Assembly (NCBI GenBank): GCA_945613045.1 | Contig: CALZAG010000091.1 | Coordinates: forward strand, 1 to 6,642 | Reading direction: 5' to 3' | DNA: 6,642 nt | Origin: an uncultured Clostridia bacterium | Lineage (GTDB): Bacteria > Bacillota > Clostridia > Oscillospirales > Oscillospiraceae | Shown here: in pieces, positions 1-6,197 of the stretch | Numbering within the stretch: position 1 is the stretch's first letter | Layout of the letters: each line of letters starts with the position of its first letter | Notes under the pieces: generated by a model | What the model saw: the letters and a program-made list of their open reading frames with translations, nothing else | Databases searched by the model: none | What the model was told of the DNA's origin: nothing | Program-made: the position numbers and the translations under genes

Positions 1-254
1 TCTATGGCTTGCAGCCGTGGCCGGTCGCAACAATGCAGCTGCAGGGCGGGGTATTTAAGGTCTATGCCGCGCAGTATACTGAAACTCAGACCTCCAAAGC
101 GCCCGGCAGCATCGTAAGCGCCGGAAAAAGCGGTATAGAGATCGCCTGCGCGGGCGGAAAGACCGTCATGATAACCGAGCTTCAGGCCCCCGGCAAAAAA
201 CGTATGAGAGCCGCGGACTATCTTCTGGGGCATCCCATCACTGTTGAGGATTAA
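1..254 (+). CDS. fmt: Methionyl-tRNA formyltransferase, C-terminal end (5' partial)
   Basis: This is the last 83 codons of fmt, read from the first whole codon at position 3 to the TAA at 252-254. The enzyme transfers a formyl group from 10-formyl-tetrahydrofolate to Met-tRNAfMet for translation initiation in the cytoplasm. The visible part is the C-terminal tRNA-contacting beta-barrel domain. It begins with the family's conserved proline/tryptophan segment (GLQPWPVATM, like the 'LNPWPGA' of other Fmt proteins) and ends with the typical tail ITELQAPGKKRM followed by a 'LLGHPI' segment. The catalytic formyltransferase domain lies upstream, outside the window. A TTG at position 9 is not a start, because the homology runs through it to the window edge. 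It sits 3 bp before rsmB, the usual Firmicutes neighbour, so the two are probably cotranscribed. The identification rests on recognised family sequence and synteny. Confidence 0.93.
   Translation, partial: YGLQPWPVATMQLQGGVFKVYAAQYTETQTSKAPGSIVSAGKSGIEIACAGGKTVMITELQAPGKKRMRAADYLLGHPITVED
246..250 (+). promoter_or_regulatory. Ribosome binding site of rsmB
   Basis: GAGGA sits just before and partly against the fmt stop codon, 7 nt upstream of the TTG at 258. It supports TTG as the rsmB start; no ATG with comparable spacing is present nearby. Confidence 0.7.
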
Positions 255-257
255 GAT

Positions 258-1565
258 TTGGATAAAGCAAGAGAAGCCGCGGTGTTCGCGCTTGAGCGCT
301 TCAGGCGCGAAAAAGCGTGGTCGGCCGCCATTACGGACGGCGCTATAACAAAATATGGGCTTGATCCCCGTTCCGCGGCGCTCACTTCAAATATCTGCCT
401 CGGCGTGCTGCAGAATCTGGCTTACTGCGATCACTATATCGATCTGTTCAGCAGCTCTCCGGCAAAGATAGAGCCAAAGGTCCGCGATATTCTGCGATGC
501 GCGGTCTATCAGCTCCTGTTTATGGACAAGATCCCCGCGAACGCTGCCGTAAACGAAGCCGTAATGCTGTGCAAAAAGCTTGGATATTCAAGGGCTGCGG
601 GCTTTTGCAACGCGGTCTTGAGAAAGATCGCCGCCGCTGCCGATGCTCTGCCGGAGATTCCGGAAGACGGGACGGCAACGCATCTGTCTGTTAAATACAG
701 TCATCCGCTCTGGCTGGCAGAATACATGATAAACGCCCATGGCTATGCATTTACAGAGGCGTTCTTTGCCGCCGACAACACCGTCAGCGAGATAACGCTT
801 CAGGTAAATACGCTCAGGGCAGCGTCTGCTGAGCTTTTGTCTGCTCTTGAGGCGGCCGGATATAACTGCCGACCGCATCCATGGTTGCCCGACTGCATAG
901 TTACGTCGGGCAACGTGAGCGCGATGCCGGGCTTTGACAAGGGCTTTTTCTATGTGCAGGATCCCGCGGCAAAATGCGCCGTGATCGCCGCGGGCGTCAG
1001 ACCCGGAATGAGAGTTCTCGACGCCTGCGCGGCTCCCGGCGGAAAGAGCTTCGCTGCCGCCATTGCAATGGAAAATGAAGGGAAGATAGTCTCCTGCGAT
1101 CTAAGCGAGAAAAAAATCAAGCTCATTAAAAACGGGGTCAAGCGTCTTGGACTGGACATTATTGACGCCTTCGCCCGCGACGCAAGGCAGCCTGTCAGAG
1201 ATGCTTTTGACGTTATAATATCCGATGTTCCGTGTTCGGGCTACGGAGTTATAAGAAAAAAGCCGGATATCCGCTATAAAGACCCGGATGAGCTCAGAGC
1301 CCTGCCTGAAATACAATCGGCGATACTCGAAAACCTGTCGGCTGCGTTAAAGCCCGGCGGCGTTCTTCTTTATTCCACCTGCACAGTTTTCCGTGAGGAG
1401 AACGAAGACGTCGTTACGGATTTCCTTTCGCGTCATCCGGAGTATGCAGCCGAGGGCTTCAGTCTGCCGAACGGCATTGAAGCGGCTGACGGCATGCTGA
1501 CCTTCTGGCCGCATATCCACGGCACCGACGGCTTTTTTGTATGCAAGCTGAGGAGGCTTAAATGA
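258..1565 (+). CDS. rsmB: 16S rRNA (cytosine-5-)-methyltransferase RsmB
   Basis: 435 residues, a normal length for RsmB (Sun/Fmu). In the characterised E. coli enzyme the reaction is SAM-dependent m5C formation at C967 of 16S rRNA. Residues 1 to about 135 form a NusB-like RNA-binding domain (segment PANAAVNEAV, then FCNAVLRKI), which separates RsmB from the shorter m5C methyltransferases. Residues from about 160 form the Rossmann methyltransferase. SAM motif I is DACAAPGGKS at 255-264. Motif IV is DVPCSG at 323-328, with Cys326, the general release cysteine. Motif VI is YSTCT at 372-376, with Cys375 in the position of the catalytic nucleophile. All key residues are present. The TTG start at 258 is chosen because GAGGA lies 7 nt upstream and the NusB domain starts at once. 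The stop overlaps the rlmN start in ATGA. It belongs to the fmt-rsmB-rlmN block common in Firmicutes. Confidence 0.95.
   Translation: MDKAREAAVFALERFRREKAWSAAITDGAITKYGLDPRSAALTSNICLGVLQNLAYCDHYIDLFSSSPAKIEPKVRDILRCAVYQLLFMDKIPANAAVNEAVMLCKKLGYSRAAGFCNAVLRKIAAAADALPEIPEDGTATHLSVKYSHPLWLAEYMINAHGYAFTEAFFAADNTVSEITLQVNTLRAASAELLSALEAAGYNCRPHPWLPDCIVTSGNVSAMPGFDKGFFYVQDPAAKCAVIAAGVRPGMRVLDACAAPGGKSFAAAIAMENEGKIVSCDLSEKKIKLIKNGVKRLGLDIIDAFARDARQPVRDAFDVIISDVPCSGYGVIRKKPDIRYKDPDELRALPEIQSAILENLSAALKPGGVLLYSTCTVFREENEDVVTDFLSRHPEYAAEGFSLPNGIEAADGMLTFWPHIHGTDGFFVCKLRRLK
1551..1556 (+). promoter_or_regulatory. Ribosome binding site of rlmN inside rsmB
   Basis: AGGAGG, a full anti-16S complement, is written in the last codons of rsmB (Arg-Arg) and lies 5 nt before the rlmN ATG. 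With the 4-bp ATGA stop/start overlap it suggests strong initiation of rlmN, either by coupled re-initiation or independently. Confidence 0.85.
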
Positions 1566-2599
1566 AAAACATAAAATCGATGCTTCCCGACGAGATAGAA
1601 GCCGATTTTCTCAAAATGGGCGAGCCTAAATACCGCGCAAAGCAGGTGTTCAAATGGCTTGGCAGGGGTGTGGCCTCCTTTGATGAGATGAGCGACGTCC
1701 CAAAAGGGCTGCGGGAAAAACTCAAAAGTGAATACAGCATATATAAGCCCAAGGTCTTGAACAAGCAGGTCTCAAAGCTCGACGGGACCATCAAATACCT
1801 GTGGGAGCTCTGTGACGGAAACGCCGTCGAGACTGTCGTTATGAGCTACAAGCACGGAAACACCGTATGTGTGTCGTCTCAGGTGGGATGTCGACAGGGC
1901 TGTGCGTTCTGTGCTTCGACCATCGGCGGACTTGTACGCGGTCTTGAGCCTGCGGAGATACTCGATGAGGTGCTGTTTTCACAGATCGATTCAGGAAAGC
2001 CTATCTCCAACATCGTCCTCATGGGCATCGGCGAGCCGCTTGACAACTTTGATAATGTCGTAAAGTTCTTAAAGCTCGTCAATCATCCCGACGGCATGAA
2101 TATCGGTATGCGTCACATTTCTCTTTCCACCTGCGGAATCACAGAAAATTTTGACAAGCTTGCCGATCTTAATTTACAATTGACTCTGTCGGTATCTTTA
2201 CACGCTCCCGACGATGAGACCCGCTCTAAAATAATGCCCGCAAACCACGGCCGCGGCGTTGACGAGCTCATGAGAAGCTGTAAGAGGTACTATGAAAAGA
2301 CCGGACGCAGGATATCGTTTGAATACATTATGATTGACGGTGTAAACGACACGGAATATCACGCGAGACTGCTGGCCGGGAGGGCCAAGGGCGTCGGTGC
2401 TCATATAAATCTCATTCCTATGAATCACGTTGAGGAAAGCCGCTTTCGCCCGTCAACCTCCGGGCATATAAAGGCATTTATAAAGATTCTTGAGGACGAA
2501 GGCGTAAATGTGACCGTGCGGCGTAAGCTCGGCGGTGATGTTGACGCCTCCTGCGGACAGCTCCGCAGAAAAATGCAGAAGGGTAATGATAAGAAATGA
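1562..2599 (+). CDS. rlmN: Dual-specificity 23S rRNA/tRNA adenine-C2 methyltransferase RlmN
   Basis: 345 residues, normal for the family. RlmN is a radical SAM enzyme; in E. coli it makes m2A2503 in 23S rRNA near the peptidyl-transferase centre and m2A37 in some tRNAs. The [4Fe-4S] cluster motif CxxxCxxC is Cys110, Cys114 and Cys117, in the stretch SSQVGCRQGCAFC. Two cysteines fit the ping-pong mechanism: Cys331 (GGDVDASCGQL), the methyl-carrying residue, and Cys103 (NTVCVSSQ), matching the second functional cysteine of E. coli. The SAM-binding segment VLMGIGEPLDN is also present. Cfr, the C8-methylating paralogue that gives antibiotic resistance, shares this chemistry. Chromosomal position between rsmB and prpC, and the RlmN-like ends, make RlmN far more likely. 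It overlaps both neighbours by 4 bp (ATGA), so translation is probably coupled. An N-terminal lead of about 85 residues precedes the radical SAM core, as in other RlmN proteins. Confidence 0.95.
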   Translation: MKNIKSMLPDEIEADFLKMGEPKYRAKQVFKWLGRGVASFDEMSDVPKGLREKLKSEYSIYKPKVLNKQVSKLDGTIKYLWELCDGNAVETVVMSYKHGNTVCVSSQVGCRQGCAFCASTIGGLVRGLEPAEILDEVLFSQIDSGKPISNIVLMGIGEPLDNFDNVVKFLKLVNHPDGMNIGMRHISLSTCGITENFDKLADLNLQLTLSVSLHAPDDETRSKIMPANHGRGVDELMRSCKRYYEKTGRRISFEYIMIDGVNDTEYHARLLAGRAKGVGAHINLIPMNHVEESRFRPSTSGHIKAFIKILEDEGVNVTVRRKLGGDVDASCGQLRRKMQKGNDKK

Positions 2600-3333
2600 G
2601 AAGTTTCGGCATTACTGACAAGGGAAAAGTCAGAAGCGAAAATCAGGACAGCTATATTATCGAAAACTGCGATAAGCGAAAAAGCGTTGTCGCGGTCATA
2701 TGCGACGGCATGGGCGGAGCCAAGGCCGGAGACCTTGCAAGCCGGCTTTCCAGCAAGGAATTCGTCAGCAGAATATTCGAAGCCCTTGTGGCGCCGAGAT
2801 TCTTCATCGGCAGCCAGGAAAAGCTCCTGCGCGAGAGCTGTGCCGACGCCAACGGCGTCGTATATGAATACTCGCGCTTTGATGCAGATTATAACGGAAT
2901 GGGTACTACTCTTGTCGGCGGCATAATCACCCGCAGAAAGGCCTTCCTTGTAAATGTCGGCGACAGCAGAGCCTACCATCTCAGCAAAGCAGGGATAAGG
3001 CAGATAAGCCGCGACCATTCATATGTCGAAGAACTTGTGAATATGGGAGCCATAACCCGCGAAGAAGCCGCCAACCATCGGAAAAAGAACATTATCACCA
3101 GGGCCTTGGGCGTTGACAGGTCGGTTGAATGCGATTATTACGAGTGCCCGCTCAGAGTGGGCGAGGGGATACTCCTGTGCTCCGACGGGCTGAGCAACAT
3201 GGTCTCCGATAAGGAGATCCACGAATGCTTTCTTACCTACAGCTCGCCGGAAGTGGTCTGCAATAAGCTCATGACTTTTGCTCTTGAGCGAGGCGCGAGG
3301 GACAATGTGACCGTCGTGCTGGTGAAGATTTGA
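2596..3333 (+). CDS. prpC: PP2C-family Ser/Thr protein phosphatase (PrpC/Stp type)
   Basis: 245 residues, the usual size of the stand-alone bacterial PP2C phosphatases paired with PASTA kinases. It removes phosphate from Ser/Thr residues in the cytoplasm using two or more Mn2+/Mg2+ ions. Motifs in order are: ENQDSY with Asp18; CDGMGG with the metal ligand Asp37; GMGTTLVGG; VNVGDSRAY; ISRDHSYVEELV; ITRALG; CSDGLSNMV with Asp197; and ARDNVTVV with Asp236-Asn237. No metal ligand is missing and there is no membrane segment. The ATG lies in the ATGA overlap with rlmN. The only nearby purine-rich stretch, GAAGGG at 2578-2583, is 12 nt away, so translation probably depends on coupling to rlmN. The next gene is the cognate kinase; this pair and order are standard in Firmicutes, where the phosphatase reverses kinase autophosphorylation and substrate phosphorylation. 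Confidence 0.94.
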   Translation: MRSFGITDKGKVRSENQDSYIIENCDKRKSVVAVICDGMGGAKAGDLASRLSSKEFVSRIFEALVAPRFFIGSQEKLLRESCADANGVVYEYSRFDADYNGMGTTLVGGIITRRKAFLVNVGDSRAYHLSKAGIRQISRDHSYVEELVNMGAITREEAANHRKKNIITRALGVDRSVECDYYECPLRVGEGILLCSDGLSNMVSDKEIHECFLTYSSPEVVCNKLMTFALERGARDNVTVVLVKI

Positions 3334-3338
3334 TATTT

Positions 3339-3345
3339 GAAGGTG
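3339..3345 (+). promoter_or_regulatory. Ribosome binding site that sets the prkC start
   Basis: GAAGGTG lies 5 nt before the ATG at 3351. It favours that ATG over the in-frame TTG at 3330, which overlaps the prpC stop and would add seven residues with no family likeness. Confidence 0.75.
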
Positions 3346-3350
3346 CTTTT

Positions 3351-5066
3351 ATGGAAAACAGTGCTGAAAAATATATAGGTATGATGCTTGATGATCGCTA
3401 TGAGATCATAGAGCTTATCGGCGCGGGCGGTATGGCATATGTGTATAAGGCTCTGTGCCACCGGCTTAACCGCTATGACGCCATCAAAATTATGCGGGAT
3501 GAGACCGCGGCTAACGAGGAATTCAGAAAAAGATTCAGAGCGGAATCACAGGCGGTAGCCATGCTTTCGCACCCGAACATAGTTTCGGTGTACGACGTCA
3601 GCCACAGCGATGACGTGGAGTACATCGTCATGGAGCTTGTTGACGGAATAACCCTAAAGCAGTATCTGCAAAAAACAGGGGCTTTGAGCGCTGGCGAGGT
3701 GCTCAGCTTCACTACTCAGATAGCCAAAGCGCTTGACCACGCCCATAATAAAGGGATAATCCACAGGGACATAAAACCGCAGAATATCATGCTGTTCAAG
3801 GACGGCATGATAAAGGTCGCCGATTTCGGCATTGCGTCCCTTCAGAACGATATAGAGGACAGCAGCGACGAGACCGTGGGCTCGGTGCATTACATCGCGC
3901 CTGAACAGGCGAGAGGAGCCGCTCCGGACGCCAGAAGCGATATATACTCTCTCGGCATAGTTATGTACGAGATGCTCACAGGCAAGCTTCCGTATGTAGG
4001 TAATTCTGAGGCAGAGGTCGCCGTTATGCATATGAATACCGAGGCCGTGCCTCCGCGCTCTATCATTCCGGAGATTCCCGAGGAGCTCGAGCGCATATGC
4101 CTTAAGGCAATGAACTCGGATATAGATGCGCGATATCAGACGGCTGCGGAGCTTTTGGATGATCTGGAGGCTTTCCGCAAGCAAAGCCTTGCCGCGCAGG
4201 TGCTTGAGGACAGCGATCCCTCTGAAGCTGTCCTCATCAACGGAGATGATGCTCCGGAGGCATCAAAAGGCAGCAGCCGAAAAAGCAGACGAAGCAGAAG
4301 AATTGCGTTCAGCTCCGGCATCTTTGCCGTTTTGGTATTTATAATCCTGATATTTGTGTTTATAAACGGTTATTTCCTTAAAGACCTGTTCTCAGAGCCG
4401 GTCAAGGTCGAAGTTCCGGATTTTGTCGGCAGATACTATGAGGATGTCATAAATGATGAGGATCTGAATAAGAGCTTCAAGTTCACTATAACCTACAAGG
4501 TCGACCTTGAGCATGATAAGGGTATAATCCTTTCTCAGGATCCGGAGGGCGGACAAAGCAGATCAGTCAGCGATAAGAACGAAAAGATAGAGGTTGTGCT
4601 TATTATCAGCTCCGGTGAGGCGCTTCCCGATGACCAGCGTGCGGATCTGTTTGTTCCGGATATCGTCAACAAAAGCCGGGATGAAGCGATAAGCCTTATC
4701 CAGGATGCGGGCTTTACCTATTCTATAAGCGAAGCACCGTCTTCCAGCATCACCAAGGGCTATGTTATAAACACCGAGCCCTCCGCCGGCGAAAAGGCGG
4801 AGGCCGGCTCCCCGGTAAGCATAATAATAAGCGCCGGCCCCGAGATCAAAATGACGACTGTCCCGCAGCTCAAGGGTCTGTCCAAGGACGCGGCTCTTGC
4901 CAAAATCGAGGGCAGCAACCTCAGCGTCGGATCCGTGACCGTGGTCGACAGCGAGCTTGAGGAGGGGACTGTCGTATGGCAGAGCCGCAGCGCCGGCGAG
5001 TCCGTCGAAGAACACACGAAGATCTATATTCAGATCTCATCAGGTCAGAGCGGCAGCGAGGGATAA
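3351..5066 (+). CDS. prkC: PASTA-domain Ser/Thr protein kinase (PrkC/Stk1 type)
   Basis: 571 residues from the ATG at 3351. The cytoplasmic kinase domain spans about 17-280: glycine loop GAGGMAYV at 24-31, ATP-binding Lys46, catalytic loop HRDIKPQN at 138-145 with Asp140, DFG at 158-160, and APE at 183-185. Thr175, in the family signature TVGSVHY, is a likely autophosphorylation site. A linker rich in acidic and then basic residues (SSRKSRRSRR just before the membrane) leads to one transmembrane helix at about 324-345. The outside part holds three PASTA repeats, roughly 351-422, 433-495 and 499-565, followed by a short Ser/Gly tail. PASTA domains bind muropeptides or lipid II. Homologues control cell-wall growth, stationary phase and, in Bacillus, germination in response to muropeptides. 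It follows its phosphatase after 17 bp, and its stop codon touches the rsgA ATG. The short linear form lacks an extra C-terminal Ig-like domain seen in some relatives. Confidence 0.95.
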   Translation: MENSAEKYIGMMLDDRYEIIELIGAGGMAYVYKALCHRLNRYDAIKIMRDETAANEEFRKRFRAESQAVAMLSHPNIVSVYDVSHSDDVEYIVMELVDGITLKQYLQKTGALSAGEVLSFTTQIAKALDHAHNKGIIHRDIKPQNIMLFKDGMIKVADFGIASLQNDIEDSSDETVGSVHYIAPEQARGAAPDARSDIYSLGIVMYEMLTGKLPYVGNSEAEVAVMHMNTEAVPPRSIIPEIPEELERICLKAMNSDIDARYQTAAELLDDLEAFRKQSLAAQVLEDSDPSEAVLINGDDAPEASKGSSRKSRRSRRIAFSSGIFAVLVFIILIFVFINGYFLKDLFSEPVKVEVPDFVGRYYEDVINDEDLNKSFKFTITYKVDLEHDKGIILSQDPEGGQSRSVSDKNEKIEVVLIISSGEALPDDQRADLFVPDIVNKSRDEAISLIQDAGFTYSISEAPSSSITKGYVINTEPSAGEKAEAGSPVSIIISAGPEIKMTTVPQLKGLSKDAALAKIEGSNLSVGSVTVVDSELEEGTVVWQSRSAGESVEEHTKIYIQISSGQSGSEG

Positions 5067-5945
5067 ATGAACGGTACTATAATCAAAGCCCTCAGCGGGT
5101 TTTACTATGTCAGCGCCGAAAACTCTGTGTACGAGTGCAGAGCAAGGGGCAAATTCCGGCTCGACGGAACATCTCCGTTGGTGGGCGACAGGGTGAGCTT
5201 TGCTGTAAGCGGAAACGGAAAGGGATATATCGAAAAAGTTCATGAAAGAAAAAACTTTTTCATCCGGCCTGCAGTTGCGAACATTGACGTTCTTGTATTT
5301 ATCGCGGCAAACACCAATCCCGTTACCGACCCGTTTCTGATAGACAGGGTCTCTGTCATAACAGAGGAGGCCGGCTGCGAGCTTATTGTCTGCATAAACA
5401 AAACGGATATAGATCCCGCGAATGAGCTTTACGATATTTATTCCTCGTCGGGCTTTGATACGTTCAGGGTCAGCGCTTTCGACGGCAGCGGCATTGACGA
5501 CCTCACAAGCGCCCTGAAGGGGAAAATATGCGCTTTCACAGGTAACTCCGGCGTCGGAAAATCAAGCATATTGAACGCGATCGTTCCGGAGCTTAAGCTT
5601 GAAGTCGGCGAGGTGAGCGAAAAGCTCGGCCGCGGAAGGCATACCACGAGGCACGTTGAATTTTTTGCCGTAGATGAGGATACGTTCATTGCAGATACGC
5701 CGGGCTTTGCCTCTTTTGAGGTTGAAATGATGCAGACGATTGATAAGCATGAGCTGCAATATGATTTCAGAGATTTCAGAAGCTGCATAGGCAAGTGCCG
5801 CTTTGCCGACTGCGCGCATCTAAAAGAGCCCGGCTGCGCCGTGACTGCCGCCGTTGAAAACGGGCAGATTAAGCCCAGCCGATATCAGTCATACATACGT
5901 CTGTATGAGCTCAGCGCCCAGAACAAGTTCTGGGAAAGCAAATAA
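5067..5945 (+). CDS. rsgA: Small-ribosomal-subunit biogenesis GTPase RsgA
   Basis: 292 residues, typical length for RsgA (YjeQ; CpgA/YloQ in Bacillus). It is a circularly permuted GTPase that checks late 30S assembly and is stimulated by the 30S subunit. An N-terminal OB-fold covers about 1-65 (VGDRVSF). The GTPase motifs come in permuted order: G4 NKTD at 111-114, G1/P-loop GNSGVGKSS at 159-167, the switch segment GRHTTRH at 190-196, and G3 DTPG at 210-213. A C-terminal zinc-binding segment is Cys244-x4-Cys249-x-His251-x5-Cys257, the same spacing as in E. coli RsgA. Everything expected is intact. The ATG follows the prkC TAA with no gap. GAGGG at 5058-5062 is only 4 nt upstream, so coupling to prkC is likely. 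Bacillus PrkC phosphorylates the RsgA homologue, which fits this adjacency; phosphorylation here is inference. A long hairpin follows the stop. Confidence 0.96.
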   Translation: MNGTIIKALSGFYYVSAENSVYECRARGKFRLDGTSPLVGDRVSFAVSGNGKGYIEKVHERKNFFIRPAVANIDVLVFIAANTNPVTDPFLIDRVSVITEEAGCELIVCINKTDIDPANELYDIYSSSGFDTFRVSAFDGSGIDDLTSALKGKICAFTGNSGVGKSSILNAIVPELKLEVGEVSEKLGRGRHTTRHVEFFAVDEDTFIADTPGFASFEVEMMQTIDKHELQYDFRDFRSCIGKCRFADCAHLKEPGCAVTAAVENGQIKPSRYQSYIRLYELSAQNKFWESK

Positions 5946-5955
5946 AATAATAAAT

Positions 5956-5984
5956 GTATATTCGGACCGTCTCCCGCATAGTGT
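5956..5984 (+). promoter_or_regulatory. Sigma-E-like sporulation promoter before the small membrane gene
   Basis: The -35 candidate is GTATATT at 5956-5962 and the -10 candidate is CATAGTGT at 5977-5984, with a 14-nt spacer. The Bacillus mother-cell sigma-E consensus is close to KMATATT, 13-15 nt, CATACANT, so the -35 matches at 6 of 7 positions and the -10 keeps CATA and the last T. The expected start, about 7 nt past the -10, is near 5990-5993. That would give a leader of about 25 nt carrying the Shine-Dalgarno at 6004-6008. A sigma-K reading fits less well, since no AC lies 16-17 nt before CATA. This is a pattern match by eye, supported by a second copy upstream of a sporulation gene. Confidence 0.5.
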
Positions 5985-5994
5985 TTTACAAAAC
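5983..5994 (+). repeat. Dyad copy 1 (GTTTTACAAAAC) over the predicted transcription start
   Basis: This has 5-bp inverted arms (GTTTT/AAAAC) around a 2-bp centre. It starts inside the -10 of the promoter at 5956-5984 and closely resembles the perfect palindrome at 6194-6205. It may be an operator, or simply the loop part of the hairpin at 5966-6012. Confidence 0.4.
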
Positions 5995-6003
5995 GCTTGT
6001 GCG

Positions 6004-6008
6004 GGAGG
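6004..6008 (+). promoter_or_regulatory. Ribosome binding site that sets the TTG start at 6016
   Basis: GGAGG, within GGGAGGCGG, lies 7 nt before the TTG at 6016. There is no ATG in that frame downstream, so this site fixes the start of the 50-residue gene. The site is inside the 3' arm of the hairpin at 5966-6012. Confidence 0.75.
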
Positions 6009-6015
6009 CGGTTAT

Positions 6016-6168
6016 TTGCGTAAGGGACCAGTTTTTCTGTTTGCAACGATAGCCATTGCGTGCGGGATAATAATAATTCTGGCGCTGATACTGCCGACGC
6101 AGTTCTGGTGGTTCGTTCTGGCGGCGGTACTTATCTGCCTCGGCATCTGGATCCGCAAATGCAAATAG
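6016..6168 (+). CDS. Small hydrophobic membrane protein, 50 residues, unknown function
   Basis: I do not recognise a named family. The TTG start is supported by GGAGG 7 nt upstream; there is no in-frame ATG later in the gene. The protein opens with a short basic N-terminus (MRKG). A hydrophobic helix follows at about 5-26 (VFLFATIAIACGIIIILALI), then a short turn with Pro and Gln (LPTQ), a second hydrophobic helix from about 30 to 45 that starts with FWWF, and a basic tail (RKCK). This predicts a helical hairpin with both ends on the same, probably cytoplasmic, side. Two cysteines lie in or near the helices and one in the tail. It sits between rsgA and a SPOCS-domain sporulation gene and has its own sigma-E-like promoter, so a mother-cell membrane role in sporulation is a reasonable guess, no more. 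A chance frame is unlikely given the strong SD and the clear two-helix pattern. Confidence 0.72.
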   Translation: MRKGPVFLFATIAIACGIIIILALILPTQFWWFVLAAVLICLGIWIRKCK

Positions 6169-6197
6169 TAATAATATCCGGACCGGCTGCATAGTTT
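6169..6197 (+). promoter_or_regulatory. Sigma-E-like sporulation promoter before the SPOCS-domain gene
   Basis: The -35 candidate is TAATAAT at 6169-6175 and the -10 candidate is CATAGTTT at 6190-6197, again exactly 14 nt apart. The -35 agrees with KMATATT at 6 of 7 positions. The -10 keeps CATA and the final T of CATACANT. A start near 6203-6206 would give a leader of about 31 nt with a purine-rich ribosome site (AGGCGGAG, 6223-6230) 5 nt before the ATG. In C. difficile, sipL-type genes are mother-cell expressed, which agrees with this reading. The promoter starts directly after the stop codon of the small gene. Confidence 0.5.

Larger units (their letters stand above)
5966..6012 (+). terminator. 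Long GC-rich hairpin after rsgA: possible terminator and SD-hiding structure
   Basis: The arm at 5966-5978 (ACCGTCTCCCGCA) pairs with 6000-6012 (TGCGGGAGGCGGT) over 13 positions, all Watson-Crick except one T-G wobble. A second inner stem joins GTTT at 5983-5986 to AAAC at 5991-5994. After the 3' arm comes only TTATTT broken by one A, so it is a weak intrinsic terminator at best. The 3' arm contains the GGAGG of the following gene, and the 5' arm holds most of the spacer and part of the -10 of the promoter at 5956-5984. It may therefore limit expression of the small gene from read-through rsgA mRNA. The pairing is seen directly; both roles are inference. Confidence 0.5.

Noticed and set aside
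1862..2599. Cfr-type resistance methyltransferase instead of RlmN
   Set aside because: Cfr and RlmN share the radical SAM motifs, but the operon position between rsmB and prpC and the RlmN-like C-terminus favour the housekeeping enzyme.
2844..2860. Perfect 7-bp hairpin (CGACGCC, AAC, GGCGTCG) inside prpC
   Set aside because: It is inside coding sequence (the Asp-Ala-Asn-Gly-Val stretch) with no T-run and no gene boundary, so probably chance in GC-rich codons.
2425..3018. Minus-strand open frame of 197 codons opposite rlmN and prpC
   Set aside because: The + strand genes there have intact catalytic motifs. The reverse frame shows no family likeness, and its openness follows from codon bias.
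3330..3350. In-frame TTG at 3330 as an earlier prkC start
   Set aside because: It would add seven residues with no family match and has no well-placed ribosome site. The ATG at 3351 has GAAGGTG at 5 nt.
3654..4184. Minus-strand open frame of 176 codons opposite the kinase domain
   Set aside because: It is antisense to strongly conserved kinase motifs and has no recognisable protein features.
4563..5015. Minus-strand open frames opposite the PASTA repeats
   Set aside because: Shadows of the repeat-rich PASTA coding sequence; no ribosome site or domain seen.
5956..5984. Sigma-K or sigma-G reading of the CATA promoter
   Set aside because: No AC element is found 16-17 nt upstream for sigma-K and no sigma-G-like -35 at 17-18 nt. 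The ATATT with a 14-nt spacer fits sigma-E better.
5854..6015. Upstream extension of the small membrane gene into rsgA, from an ATG at 5854
   Set aside because: The added sequence is the shadow of rsgA in another frame and runs through the hairpin and promoter. The hydrophobic protein itself begins at the TTG at 6016 with a good SD.
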